Source: a virus. Taken from it: a stretch of 40,349 nucleotides of DNA. How positions within the stretch are numbered: the first letter of the stretch is position 1; each line of letters starts with the position of its first letter. The stretch is from positions 1 through 40,349 of IMG/VR virus record IMGVR_UViG_3300027749_000010. One strand, given 5' to 3'. The notes beneath the pieces are model-generated. The model made no database searches and was not told the origin of the DNA. It saw nothing but the letters and a program-made list of their open reading frames with translations. Positions 21,056 through 28,689 of the stretch are shown here, one piece after another. Position numbers and translations under genes: made by a program.

Positions 21056-22021
21056 TTAAACGTTAATGATTTGACCTCTAAACTCTACCTGACCATCGTC
21101 CCACTTGTGGACCAGTTCAGGCCAAAGAAGTCTCCCATCCTTAAATGTCAGAATTGCGAAACCGCTTCTATGGTTTAAGGGATTGTCTTCACCGTAACTG
21201 AACTGAGGTCCATATGGTTCAGCAAGTGTACCTGTATCAACTCCAAATCGGTTACCGTTATAGTCAGCATAAGGTGTTACTTTTAGGCTGTGTAAGTGAC
21301 CAGTCACTACCGACTTTCCGCTTGCCGCGGTATTGTTATGGGTAGCATGAACACCACCTTTATACCTATGTTTAACAACCAAATCATCTGTAGGCCAGCA
21401 AGTCATGCAGAATTCCCAGTTGGGAAAATGGTCTTCTAACTTAAAACCATAGGTCTTGGCAAACTCAGGCGCATTGGCTGCTAAACGGGCGTTAAACCTC
21501 GAATCGTGGTTACCCCATGTATAGACTAGCTTAACGTTGTGACGGGCTTGCTTGGCTGTTTCCTCGACCTCTCCAAGCCGTTCTTGGCAAGCCTTTAGTT
21601 CTTCAATAAGACTAGGTTCTTTGCCAGATACACCAGAAGGCGGGTGGCGACTGATAGAAGCCCCGTCTAGCGCATCTCCATTACATATCACAAATGATGG
21701 CTTAAACTCTTTAATCGCCCATAAAAGACCTTTATGAGCTGTTGTGACAATGCCAGGCCAATAGTGCGCGTCACTAAAAACAATCCCTGTACCATTTAGG
21801 ATACCAAGTTGCTTACGCTCATATGCTGATTGTGGTCTTTCTGGTCTTCCATGAGGATTTTTGGCTTCCATTAACAGACCATATTTAGTCTCTAAAGCAG
21901 CCCTACGCCTCTGAATGGTTCGTATATTGCCCCCTGTGACTTTATGTATAGCAGTCGCAGAACCTGTCGTTTTCCATAATTCGATGAACTCAGCATCTGA
22001 TAAACGTGGTGTTTGAGGCAT
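21056..22021 (-). CDS. Metallophosphoesterase with N-terminal HTH
   Basis: 321 aa from the ATG at 22021, which follows GGAG and directly succeeds the GNAT stop; a longer form would overlap it. N-terminal LSDAEFIELWKTTGSATAIH and ...GNIRTIQRRRAALE resemble a homeodomain-like HTH. The calcineurin-like core shows DAH (Asp84, His86), NGDALDG (115-116), GNHD (170-173), a THN motif near 227 and GHLH (241-244), all metal ligands of the family. It probably hydrolyses a phosphodiester, perhaps in DNA or a nucleotide signal; substrate unknown. Confidence 0.85.
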   Translation of the reverse strand: MPQTPRLSDAEFIELWKTTGSATAIHKVTGGNIRTIQRRRAALETKYGLLMEAKNPHGRPERPQSAYERKQLGILNGTGIVFSDAHYWPGIVTTAHKGLLWAIKEFKPSFVICNGDALDGASISRHPPSGVSGKEPSLIEELKACQERLGEVEETAKQARHNVKLVYTWGNHDSRFNARLAANAPEFAKTYGFKLEDHFPNWEFCMTCWPTDDLVVKHRYKGGVHATHNNTAASGKSVVTGHLHSLKVTPYADYNGNRFGVDTGTLAEPYGPQFSYGEDNPLNHRSGFAILTFKDGRLLWPELVHKWDDGQVEFRGQIINV

Positions 22022-22023
22022 GA

Positions 22024-22446
22024 CTACTCCAGTTTTAATCGCCAGTAACTTGTGTGCTTTGTCATCCAAGGCTTAGTTGGATTAAACATTTTGAAACCAC
22101 ACGAAATAAGAGAATTTGCTGAAGCAGGGTTATCGTATGTGCTTGTAATAACCCAATTCATTTTGAGAGCTTTTGCTTGTCGGATGCGGACCCGAATAAA
22201 CTTCTTCTGTAACCCTTGTCCACGATGATCAGGAACAACGCCACAGCGTATAAGGTAACCGCAATCAGACCACCAAGGACTACAAATAAGACCTGCGAAA
22301 GCACAATCCACCCCATCCTGAGTAGCAATCCACCAATAGCCATGATTTGTGTCATAAGGCTTGTCATAAGGTAAACACTTCTTTTGAAGTACCGACAGTC
22401 TCGTCTGCACAGAGTCGAGCCGCGTATCTACTCGCTGTATTTTCAT
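22024..22446 (-). CDS. GNAT acetyltransferase
   Basis: 140 aa. Cofactor loop VPDHRGQGLQKKFIRVRIR (the R-G-Q-G-L form of the Q/RxxGxG/A motif), preceded by a beta-strand GYLIRCGV and followed by VITSTYDNPASANSLISCGF, typical of the GNAT C-terminal part. Likely transfers an acetyl group to a small molecule or protein; target unknown. Lies between the lysis cassette and the phosphoesterase. Confidence 0.85.
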   Translation of the reverse strand: MKIQRVDTRLDSVQTRLSVLQKKCLPYDKPYDTNHGYWWIATQDGVDCAFAGLICSPWWSDCGYLIRCGVVPDHRGQGLQKKFIRVRIRQAKALKMNWVITSTYDNPASANSLISCGFKMFNPTKPWMTKHTSYWRLKLE

Positions 22447-22478
22447 GGTGCGTATTAGACAAAGGTTATATGACTTAT

Positions 22479-22907
22479 TTATGAATAAGTACGAGTACCT
22501 TGTTTGTCAATAATTAATGCTTGTTTGCGTGGTGTACCTGATGGATTATTTGGTACAGAGATATGCGTCCATGAGTTGAACTCACGAATGATCTGGTCGT
22601 AATTAATGCCTGAGGCCATTACAGCCTTGACTACTTCATCTGGTGTCATACCTGGCACTCTGATGTCAGCAGCGCACCCTACACGGTGCTGAGAAGTATC
22701 CTTAGACCCTACGGCATCATTGACCTGCTTACACCTAAAGGCACTGTTAACCATAATAGGCTTGCCACCAATCAGTGTCTTAACTTGTTCTAGCAAGTCT
22801 GCAACACGTTTAAGGTTGTTGATTTCAGAACTGTTAGGGGTATTGTCAAACTCTCTGTGATCGGTGACGGTAAGTTCTTCAAGGGAAAAATGTGGTGATA
22901 ACAACAT
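22479..22907 (-). CDS. Endolysin, M15-type D,D-/L,D-carboxypeptidase
   Basis: 142 aa with the start at 22907, directly after the holin stop (TAATATG). An upstream ATG at 22964 would add MVHWLWFCLITLAQAINTN, a signal-like hydrophobic stretch overlapping the holin by 56 bp. M15 motifs: SAFRC near 55, SQHRVGCAADIRV with His74 and Asp81, and WTHISV with His115 as zinc ligands. It cuts cell-wall peptides. Order holin then endolysin is standard. Confidence 0.85.
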   Translation of the reverse strand: MLLSPHFSLEELTVTDHREFDNTPNSSEINNLKRVADLLEQVKTLIGGKPIMVNSAFRCKQVNDAVGSKDTSQHRVGCAADIRVPGMTPDEVVKAVMASGINYDQIIREFNSWTHISVPNNPSGTPRKQALIIDKQGTRTYS

Positions 22908-22908
22908 A

Positions 22909-23370
22909 TTAGTGTTTATGGCTTGCGCCAAAGTAATAAGACAAAACCATAACCAATGCACCATCCAATGTACCTAGTACACGAATAATGATCTCTCGCA
23001 TTTCATTGGGTACGACATGGGTTAGTAAGTGATACTGGATAAGTCCCCATGCAACCACCACCACAATCGCTAGAATAGGTGTTACTGACTTGTTGAGCAG
23101 AGGGGTGTTCTCGCTCGTCGCTAGGGCTGCTTCATTCTTACGGGCAGAATCACGGTCAGCAGCATCCAATTTCGCATACTCTAACTCTAGTTCAGCCAGC
23201 TTCTGAGCCGCTTGTGGATCGCCAGCAATAGCTTTAGCAACCGACTCGACAGAATCAGCAACACCAAACTTGTTAGCCAAAGCGGTAACAGCCATACCAC
23301 CCAAAGGACCTGCCACAGCAGTCGCCAATGAAGGGGCCAAGCCCTTGAGTAAACCAAATAATTCATTCAT
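22909..23370 (-). CDS. Holin, 3TM/GTA-type
   Basis: 153 aa. N-terminal Gly/Ala-rich amphipathic part (LAPSLATAVAGPLGGMAVTA), a charged helix (AQKLAELELEYAKLDAADRD), then two hydrophobic segments, LLNKSVTPILAIVVVVAWGL and LGTLDGALVMVLSYYFG. This matches the 3TM holin family first described in gene-transfer agents. It would permeabilise the inner membrane. Start overlaps the previous stop (ATGA). Confidence 0.8.
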   Translation of the reverse strand: MNELFGLLKGLAPSLATAVAGPLGGMAVTALANKFGVADSVESVAKAIAGDPQAAQKLAELELEYAKLDAADRDSARKNEAALATSENTPLLNKSVTPILAIVVVVAWGLIQYHLLTHVVPNEMREIIIRVLGTLDGALVMVLSYYFGASHKH

Positions 23371-23519
23371 TTATTTCTCCAACAGATTTCTGCTTGTTTC
23401 TTATAGTAGTCAGCACGTTTGTCATGCTCACGCACAAACCAAGACGCGCAAATTACCACCACAGCGATAAGTATGGTGACAACTACCATAACAGCAATCT
23501 CCCATATCAGTATCCCCAT
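23367..23519 (-). CDS. 50-aa single-pass membrane protein of lysis cassette
   Basis: MGILIWEIAVMVVVTILIAV then VVICASWF and a basic, polar tail REHDKRADYYKKQAEICWRN: one transmembrane helix with an inside-positive tail. Starts inside the end of the preceding gene (13 bp overlap, AGGGAATGGAG before the ATG) and couples to the holin by ATGA. No lipobox before Cys24, so it is not an Rz1-type lipoprotein. Might be a pinholin or antiholin. Confidence 0.65.
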   Translation of the reverse strand: MGILIWEIAVMVVVTILIAVVVICASWFVREHDKRADYYKKQAEICWRNK

Positions 23520-24079
23520 CTCCATTCCCTGTCATACTCAACTAACCAAGTTAAAGACCAAACAGAAATGTACACATAAACCGCTGCAATCAGTATTGCT
23601 ATGTATATATGTACTTTATCTTTGATCCTTTGTATCTTTTCTTGCCTCTTTAATTGCTCTTGTCTCTCAGCTTCTTGTTGTAGTTTAGTTATTGCTTTAG
23701 CTTCTTCAATCAACTTGTCACGCTCTGCTTGTATCTCAACCCACAAGTCAGGCATACCCAACTCGTATCTAACCATGTGTTCTAAGTCTTTGTAATACTG
23801 TCTGATCTGACGGACATGCATTACATTGTCTATGGCTTGCAGGGTTACATTCTTGACCTTGCCCTGTTTGGCTAACTCTTTAGTCTCTTCAGTCTTCTTC
23901 TGATAATCTTCTTCTAGCTGGCTTTGACCGTGAAAGAATTTCGAGAGTAACCCACCGACCTCACCAGCGATACCTGCAACCTCGCCACCAGTCCTCTTGA
24001 TGTCTTGGTACGCTTCAATTGCCGACTTGATTCCTTCGTAGGCAAGTTTGCATCCTGCGAAGATAAGGGTGGGTTCAAT
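23507..24079 (-). CDS. Coiled-coil, C-terminally anchored lysis-region protein; ATT start
   Basis: 190 aa. The frame is open from 24079 and has no ATG, GTG or TTG for the first 97 codons although it is clearly coding there (GIKSAIEAYQDIKRTGGEVA, GEVGGLLSKFFHG, ELAKQGKVKNVTLQAIDNV). Best start is ATT at 24079-24077, with GAGGTG five bases upstream, overlapping the stop of the holin-like gene as ATTGA. C-terminal: coiled coil, then one membrane helix (IYIAILIAAVYVYISVWSL). The family is common in aquatic phages; a spanin-like role is inferred. Confidence 0.7.
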   Translation of the reverse strand: MEPTLIFAGCKLAYEGIKSAIEAYQDIKRTGGEVAGIAGEVGGLLSKFFHGQSQLEEDYQKKTEETKELAKQGKVKNVTLQAIDNVMHVRQIRQYYKDLEHMVRYELGMPDLWVEIQAERDKLIEEAKAITKLQQEAERQEQLKRQEKIQRIKDKVHIYIAILIAAVYVYISVWSLTWLVEYDREWRWGY

Positions 24080-24257
24080 CTTTCACCTCTTTGTAGATTT
24101 GGTATAACTTTAGACCAATCATCAGAATCGTGTATATCAAAGTAGCCCAAAGGACTAGTTCACTGACCTGATAACCATATACGGTCGCCAAGGATACTCC
24201 TACTGGAGGTGCTATTTTGGTGGCTATAGCCCCTACGGTTTCGTCTTGATGTGTCAT
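24075..24257 (-). CDS. Class II holin-like protein, T7 gp17.5 type
   Basis: 60 aa. Polar N-terminus, Pro/Gly-rich hydrophobic stretch, then QVSELVLWATLIYTILMIGL and a charged KLYQIYKEVKD end. The spacing of A-x-x-IYT-x-x-x-IG-x-K matches the T7 holin. It would be a second holin besides the GTA-type one. Confidence 0.65.
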   Translation of the reverse strand: MTHQDETVGAIATKIAPPVGVSLATVYGYQVSELVLWATLIYTILMIGLKLYQIYKEVKD

Positions 24258-24259
24258 GA

Positions 24260-25387
24260 TTATCTCGGTGGGGGTACTGAACGATATGGGCTACCCAACT
24301 TCTGGGCTTCTTGAAATGCTTTTAATTGTTTCTCAGTTAGTGTGCCAGGTGCAAGTTCAGATGAAGTCATACCTATTGGTAATAACCCTTCAGCAACATT
24401 GCCAACACCTTGACGTAGGTTTTCTGCTTTAGCCAAATCAGCCAATGAAATTAATGCGCCAGCAACACCACCAACTTTAATTACTTTAGATCCCTTTGGA
24501 CCACCTACTCGTTCAAGAATGCCTTTTGTAGGTTCTGGCATTTGTTCATGCGGAACACCTCTAGCTTCTAATTGAGCGCGAGTTTCTCTACCTAAACTTC
24601 TATTTATTTCTTTGCCAGTTTCAATAGAACCTTTATATTCCGTAGGAAAATCTCGACCAGTAAATGATTGTGTGTATGTTGGCTGACCAAGATCGTTTCT
24701 TAATACATCAATGTATTGTGCATTTGGAATAAACGCTTTACCCTGAGGTACATCCCTTATCGATGGATAAGTAGATCTCATCTTGCCCTCAGGATTCATA
24801 CCTTCAAACGCAGGTTTACCAGTACCAGTCCTAAGTTCTGAAGCGCCCTCAAAAGGATTTACACCTATTGTCTTTTGTTTGGCAAGTTCGTTTTTAAGTT
24901 TGTTTTGCTCAGATTGTTTAATAAGCCCCATATCTTTTGGTGGATTACCAACAGAAGTATTTAATGGAACGGTAGGCACTTCTGGAATAGGCGCTATGGT
25001 TTGTTGCGGAAGAGTTGGCAACTTAGATTCTGGCAATAGGTCGCCAACCAATCTTGGCTCTTGTCTACCAAGAGGGCGCTGGCTAACATCCATCATTGGC
25101 TCAATTGGAGCAACAGATTGGCCTGGAGATATAAATCTATCTTTTATAGACTTATAAACCTTTGGAGCAAGAATAGCACCTCCAAAAGCAGTAGCGCCAG
25201 CCACAGCAGGAACAGTGTAATCAGGTATTCCAAATGTTGACTGGTCAACTTTTACGTTAGCCATGTTTGCATCGCCAGCAAAAGGTTTAGCGCCTTTTGT
25301 TTCTTCTGCTATATCTTGTTCAATTTCTTCGTCAGTAAAACCAGCAGCCTTGGCTTCTTTGCGGTAATTTTCTGCATCAAATGCCAT
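24260..25387 (-). CDS. Probable ejection (internal virion) protein
   Basis: 375 aa. Begins FDAENYRKEAKAAGFTDEEI followed by EQDIAEE, a short helical motif found at the N-terminus of phage virion proteins. Two weakly hydrophobic segments (about 55-80 and 300-325) flank a long disordered Pro/Gln/Lys-rich part. Last of a series of virion genes before the lysis cassette, which is where podoviruses put DNA-ejection proteins. Not homologous by eye to a named family. Confidence 0.6.
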   Translation of the reverse strand: MAFDAENYRKEAKAAGFTDEEIEQDIAEETKGAKPFAGDANMANVKVDQSTFGIPDYTVPAVAGATAFGGAILAPKVYKSIKDRFISPGQSVAPIEPMMDVSQRPLGRQEPRLVGDLLPESKLPTLPQQTIAPIPEVPTVPLNTSVGNPPKDMGLIKQSEQNKLKNELAKQKTIGVNPFEGASELRTGTGKPAFEGMNPEGKMRSTYPSIRDVPQGKAFIPNAQYIDVLRNDLGQPTYTQSFTGRDFPTEYKGSIETGKEINRSLGRETRAQLEARGVPHEQMPEPTKGILERVGGPKGSKVIKVGGVAGALISLADLAKAENLRQGVGNVAEGLLPIGMTSSELAPGTLTEKQLKAFQEAQKLGSPYRSVPPPR

Positions 25388-25389
25388 GT

Positions 25390-26901
25390 TTATTCCTTCC
25401 TATTCTTTTGACGAAGTTGCGCTCTTGTTTCTTCTCTTTTACCCGCTTCGGTAGGAGATGGTCTTGGCTCTTCACGCTGAACTTTGTTTGGAGTAGGTGC
25501 AGGTGTTTCTGGGAATGCTTCTACTGGTCTAGACCTTACATTTGTAGTTTCTTCCATATATTTATTTTTTAATTCTTTATATATAGGAGTCTTAATAAAT
25601 GCTTGTTCTAGTTCATTGGGATTAGGAACCTGTCCTGAAGGATAACTTTTTAATTTGTCATCTTTCCAGTTCTGGAATTCTTGTAAAGCAACAGAATTAA
25701 ATTTACCAATAATGGCTTGAACTTCACCACGAGCAAATTGATCAGATACCGACATTGCTGAAGGAGTTATTAAGAAACTTGGCTGACCATATTGAGATGA
25801 CAATCTAGAACTCTTGTCTTCAATCCTGCGATCAATCTCAAGAATACTGTCAAATACTTGCTTTTCTTTTAAACCAAGATTTTTGTACACCATGCTTTTT
25901 GCTGCATCGGCTTGTGTTTGGCTATAGTTTTGTTCTGATGAATTACTTTCAGAGAAATTCTTTTGTAACTGCGCCAAAGCACTGGCATTAACAGTTTCAC
26001 CTTTAGAGTTCTTGATAGAACCATCAGCTTCAACTTTCAATCCCAAACGAGATGCGGCTGCTTTAGCGCTTTTGGCAACAGCTTCATCAACATTAGTTCC
26101 ACGAGATTTAACAAATTGATCTAAATCAGTAAAGCCTTTAGATATGGATTGGCTTGAACCAATTTGGCGCGTTGTAAAACTTGCAAGTTCTTCAAGTTGT
26201 TTATTGTTTAAACCCGAACCATACAGTTGTTGTAGCATTTTTTGTTTCTGCTCATACAAAGTATTAAGTTCTGGCGCTGCTGCTCCCCATGCGCCTGTAG
26301 CCTTTTGATTCTTATTAAACTCTTCTAGATTTTGCTTTTGATTTTCTAGTTGTGCTTTACGGGCTAAAGTGTTTTCTAAAGATGTGCGTCCACCACCTAA
26401 ACGACCATATTCTGATGGACCAAGTTCTCTTTGTGTAGCAACATCAACAACTTTTACGCGTTGACCTAGTTCGTTAGTATGTTCTTCTAGTTGATTACCT
26501 TGATCGTCATAACTAATTGATGTTTTTACATTTCCACCAGTTGCTTGTAATCGAGCATTAGGGTTGCCCAACAAATGTTCAACTAAAAAATTACCCCACT
26601 GAGGATGATCTTTAACCGTCTTCCAACTATCGGCTGCTTTTAATCTGCCTTCTGGAGTTTGTATACCACCAGCCTGTTCAATTGGTTTAGTTAAATTATC
26701 AAAAGCTTGTGTTGATTGTTGCAATTTATTAGCATTTTCAACAGCAACGTTAGAAATTGGAGTTCCAACAGTTTCTCGCGCCACTTTCATCATGGCGACA
26801 GGATCACGCGCTTGTACTGCTAATTCATATTGATCAACAATAGATAATGGCTTCTGTGCAACATTGTCAGAAGGTGGAGCAATTGGTGTTAATTCAGGCA
26901 T
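25390..26901 (-). CDS. Probable large ejection protein
   Basis: 503 aa with the start at 26901, coupled to the preceding stop (TAATG). Long helical, Gln/Asn/Lys-rich with coiled coils (KAQLENQKQNLEEFNKNQK, LNTLYEQKQKMLQQLYGSGL); the last 60 residues are Pro/Glu-rich. No membrane segment or lysozyme motif. Position and composition fit an internal head protein that leaves with the DNA. Function by context only. Confidence 0.6.
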   Translation of the reverse strand: MPELTPIAPPSDNVAQKPLSIVDQYELAVQARDPVAMMKVARETVGTPISNVAVENANKLQQSTQAFDNLTKPIEQAGGIQTPEGRLKAADSWKTVKDHPQWGNFLVEHLLGNPNARLQATGGNVKTSISYDDQGNQLEEHTNELGQRVKVVDVATQRELGPSEYGRLGGGRTSLENTLARKAQLENQKQNLEEFNKNQKATGAWGAAAPELNTLYEQKQKMLQQLYGSGLNNKQLEELASFTTRQIGSSQSISKGFTDLDQFVKSRGTNVDEAVAKSAKAAASRLGLKVEADGSIKNSKGETVNASALAQLQKNFSESNSSEQNYSQTQADAAKSMVYKNLGLKEKQVFDSILEIDRRIEDKSSRLSSQYGQPSFLITPSAMSVSDQFARGEVQAIIGKFNSVALQEFQNWKDDKLKSYPSGQVPNPNELEQAFIKTPIYKELKNKYMEETTNVRSRPVEAFPETPAPTPNKVQREEPRPSPTEAGKREETRAQLRQKNRKE

Positions 26902-27314
26902 TATGGATTCCAAGCTTGAACAATTTCACCTACATGCTTGGCATTAGGATCAATTTGTTGTTGTGTTACAAATGGATTTGTGCCGCCATTTAGATAATTT
27001 AAATTAGGCGGTATTCCAGCAGGTCTGGCATTTAAACCAGTTCCACCTGGGGGTGCTACAGGTAATCGCATAACATTCATACCTTGATTAGATATTGGTA
27101 GTTCTGGAGCAATAGAGTATTGATTTGGGTTAACTCCAACAGGATTAGCTTTAGGATTATTAGCATTTAAATAATCTTTTAATCCAGTTTGATCAATAAA
27201 CATTCCAAGTAATTTAGATCCAATACCATTAGAACCATCTCCGCCAAAAGCAAAGTTTCTATCAGCACCAAATTGGTTTAACCCAGCAGTTGCAAATGGA
27301 TGACTATCTGCCAT
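26901..27314 (-). CDS. Asn/Pro/Gly-rich virion protein
   Basis: 137 aa, mostly disordered (repeated NP, PGG, GLN words) with one short hydrophobic piece LLGMFIDQTGLKDYL. Start behind AAGGATTTAAT. Lies in the ejection-protein cluster. No family recognised. Confidence 0.6.
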   Translation of the reverse strand: MADSHPFATAGLNQFGADRNFAFGGDGSNGIGSKLLGMFIDQTGLKDYLNANNPKANPVGVNPNQYSIAPELPISNQGMNVMRLPVAPPGGTGLNARPAGIPPNLNYLNGGTNPFVTQQQIDPNAKHVGEIVQAWNP

Positions 27315-27323
27315 ATTAAATCC

Positions 27324-28040
27324 TTAAATTTTAAAGCCTTTGCTCTGACTTTGACCTGTAGTGCTTTGAGTTCCTTTAAAGTCAGGCGTAGTAGAAGCTT
27401 GGGGTGTTCCAAAAAGAACTTGGGCATATTTAGCCAAAGTATCTTGTGGCGTACCTGCATAGCCAATACGAGCAGCAGCAGCTTGATTAGCAGCACTAAG
27501 TTGTTGACCACCCAAAGTAGCCAGTTGATTGGCAGCAGCAGCTTTGTTGGCTTGTACACCAGCGCGAGCATTAGCGGCAGCAGTGGCTTGACGTTGGGCA
27601 TTTAAACTTGATAAGTTTTGATCTGCCAAAGCCATACGCGAACTACCTAAACCACCTGAAGCGCCATACATAGCGTTTTGACCTAATTGTGATTCACGTG
27701 CAGATTCACGACCTGCTTGCAATGCAGCTTGAACTTGGCCTTCTTCGTAATTAGGATCAAACAAAGATGCCAGTCCTTGCATACCCGTATTTGTTCCACG
27801 GATACCAGCATTCTGTTGGGTAGCACCTATTTGCCCAGCAACATTACTTGCTGTATTGGCTGCATTTGTTGTCGCTTTGTTAGTATTTCCATAAACATCA
27901 TTTGCCATTCCCAATACTTTTTGATAAGCAGGAAATGCTGTGCCAGTTAGAAAATCTGTTTGTGCGCCAAGTAATCGTGTTTGTTCAGGGGTTAATTGAA
28001 CTTGTTGGCTACCTGATGATGAACCTTTTCCTCCACCCAT
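27324..28040 (-). CDS. Ala/Gln/Gly-rich probable ejection protein
   Basis: 238 aa. The LTPEQTRLLGAQTDFL start, ARESQLGQNAMYGASGGLGSSR in the middle and an Ala/Gln-rich helix (AAANARAGVQANKAAAANQL) are the usual features of P22 gp7-like or similar internal DNA-transfer proteins of aquatic podoviruses. Ends in a Gln/Ser tail. Start behind AAAGGAGTTTAAT. Confidence 0.65.
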   Translation of the reverse strand: MGGGKGSSSGSQQVQLTPEQTRLLGAQTDFLTGTAFPAYQKVLGMANDVYGNTNKATTNAANTASNVAGQIGATQQNAGIRGTNTGMQGLASLFDPNYEEGQVQAALQAGRESARESQLGQNAMYGASGGLGSSRMALADQNLSSLNAQRQATAAANARAGVQANKAAAANQLATLGGQQLSAANQAAAARIGYAGTPQDTLAKYAQVLFGTPQASTTPDFKGTQSTTGQSQSKGFKI

Positions 28041-28041
28041 A

Positions 28042-28677
28042 TTAAACTCCTTTACCTTTACCGCCAGTTGTAGCAGTAGTATTTCTTGAATTATCCTTCA
28101 TACCTACAGTATTAGGGTAAGCATTTGGTTGTCCCATTTGTGGTTGACCAGAGGTTGCTGAGTTAGTTGAAGCGCCTTGACTACCTAAAGTTTGACCACT
28201 TTTACCCATCAAAGCATTAAAATTACCAGATGGCGCTTCTCTGGGTGCATAGTCAGTATTAGCATAATTGCCGCCTTTACCACCGCCAGGCATTGGAGCC
28301 TTTTGAGGTGTACCAGCCGCTGGTTGACCATTCATAGGCTGACCGTAAATCAAACCTTGTGTGTTTGGACTGCCATAAGTTTGATTCTGAGCATTCCAAC
28401 CTGTATCAATCTGCCCAGCAGAACCACCAACAGGCTGTATAGTCTGCGCAGGACTAGCAGGAGCCGTAGAGGTGGGTGCAATTGCAGGTGGTGGCGTTTG
28501 TCCAGGAGGTGGAGGTCTATAACCTGTTCTAGCCAACTCAGGAGCAGCCGCCCGTTTAAACAATTCAAGGCCATTGTCTTCATTAACGTCAAGAGTGCGC
28601 CAATATTGTTGTCCACTAGGATCAGGCGCTCTGCCCAATACCTGCTGGTATAAATCATTAAGGTCTTTATAAGCCAT
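28042..28677 (-). CDS. Virion protein with one DUF4214 unit
   Basis: 211 aa. Residues 3-26, DLNDLYQQVLGRAPDPSGQQ followed by YW, match the DUF4214 repeat (LYxxVLGRxPDxxGxxYW) usually found in bacterial surface and S-layer-like proteins. The rest is Pro/Gly/Gln/Thr-rich and disordered. A single DUF4214 unit in a tail module suggests contact with a glycan or cell surface. Start behind AAAGGAAATAT. Confidence 0.7.
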   Translation of the reverse strand: MAYKDLNDLYQQVLGRAPDPSGQQYWRTLDVNEDNGLELFKRAAAPELARTGYRPPPPGQTPPPAIAPTSTAPASPAQTIQPVGGSAGQIDTGWNAQNQTYGSPNTQGLIYGQPMNGQPAAGTPQKAPMPGGGKGGNYANTDYAPREAPSGNFNALMGKSGQTLGSQGASTNSATSGQPQMGQPNAYPNTVGMKDNSRNTTATTGGKGKGV

Positions 28678-28689
28678 ATATTTCCTTTG

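Noticed and set aside
22158-22367. 69-aa hydrophobic ORF within the GNAT gene
   Set aside because: Looks like a membrane protein but lies wholly inside a clearly recognised GNAT gene in another frame, without its own ribosome site.
23914-24150. 78-aa ORF on the minus strand
   Set aside because: It lies in a different frame over the holin-like gene and the ATT-start gene; its residues are Ser/Arg/Lys-rich and unlike a protein, while the other frame is clearly coding.
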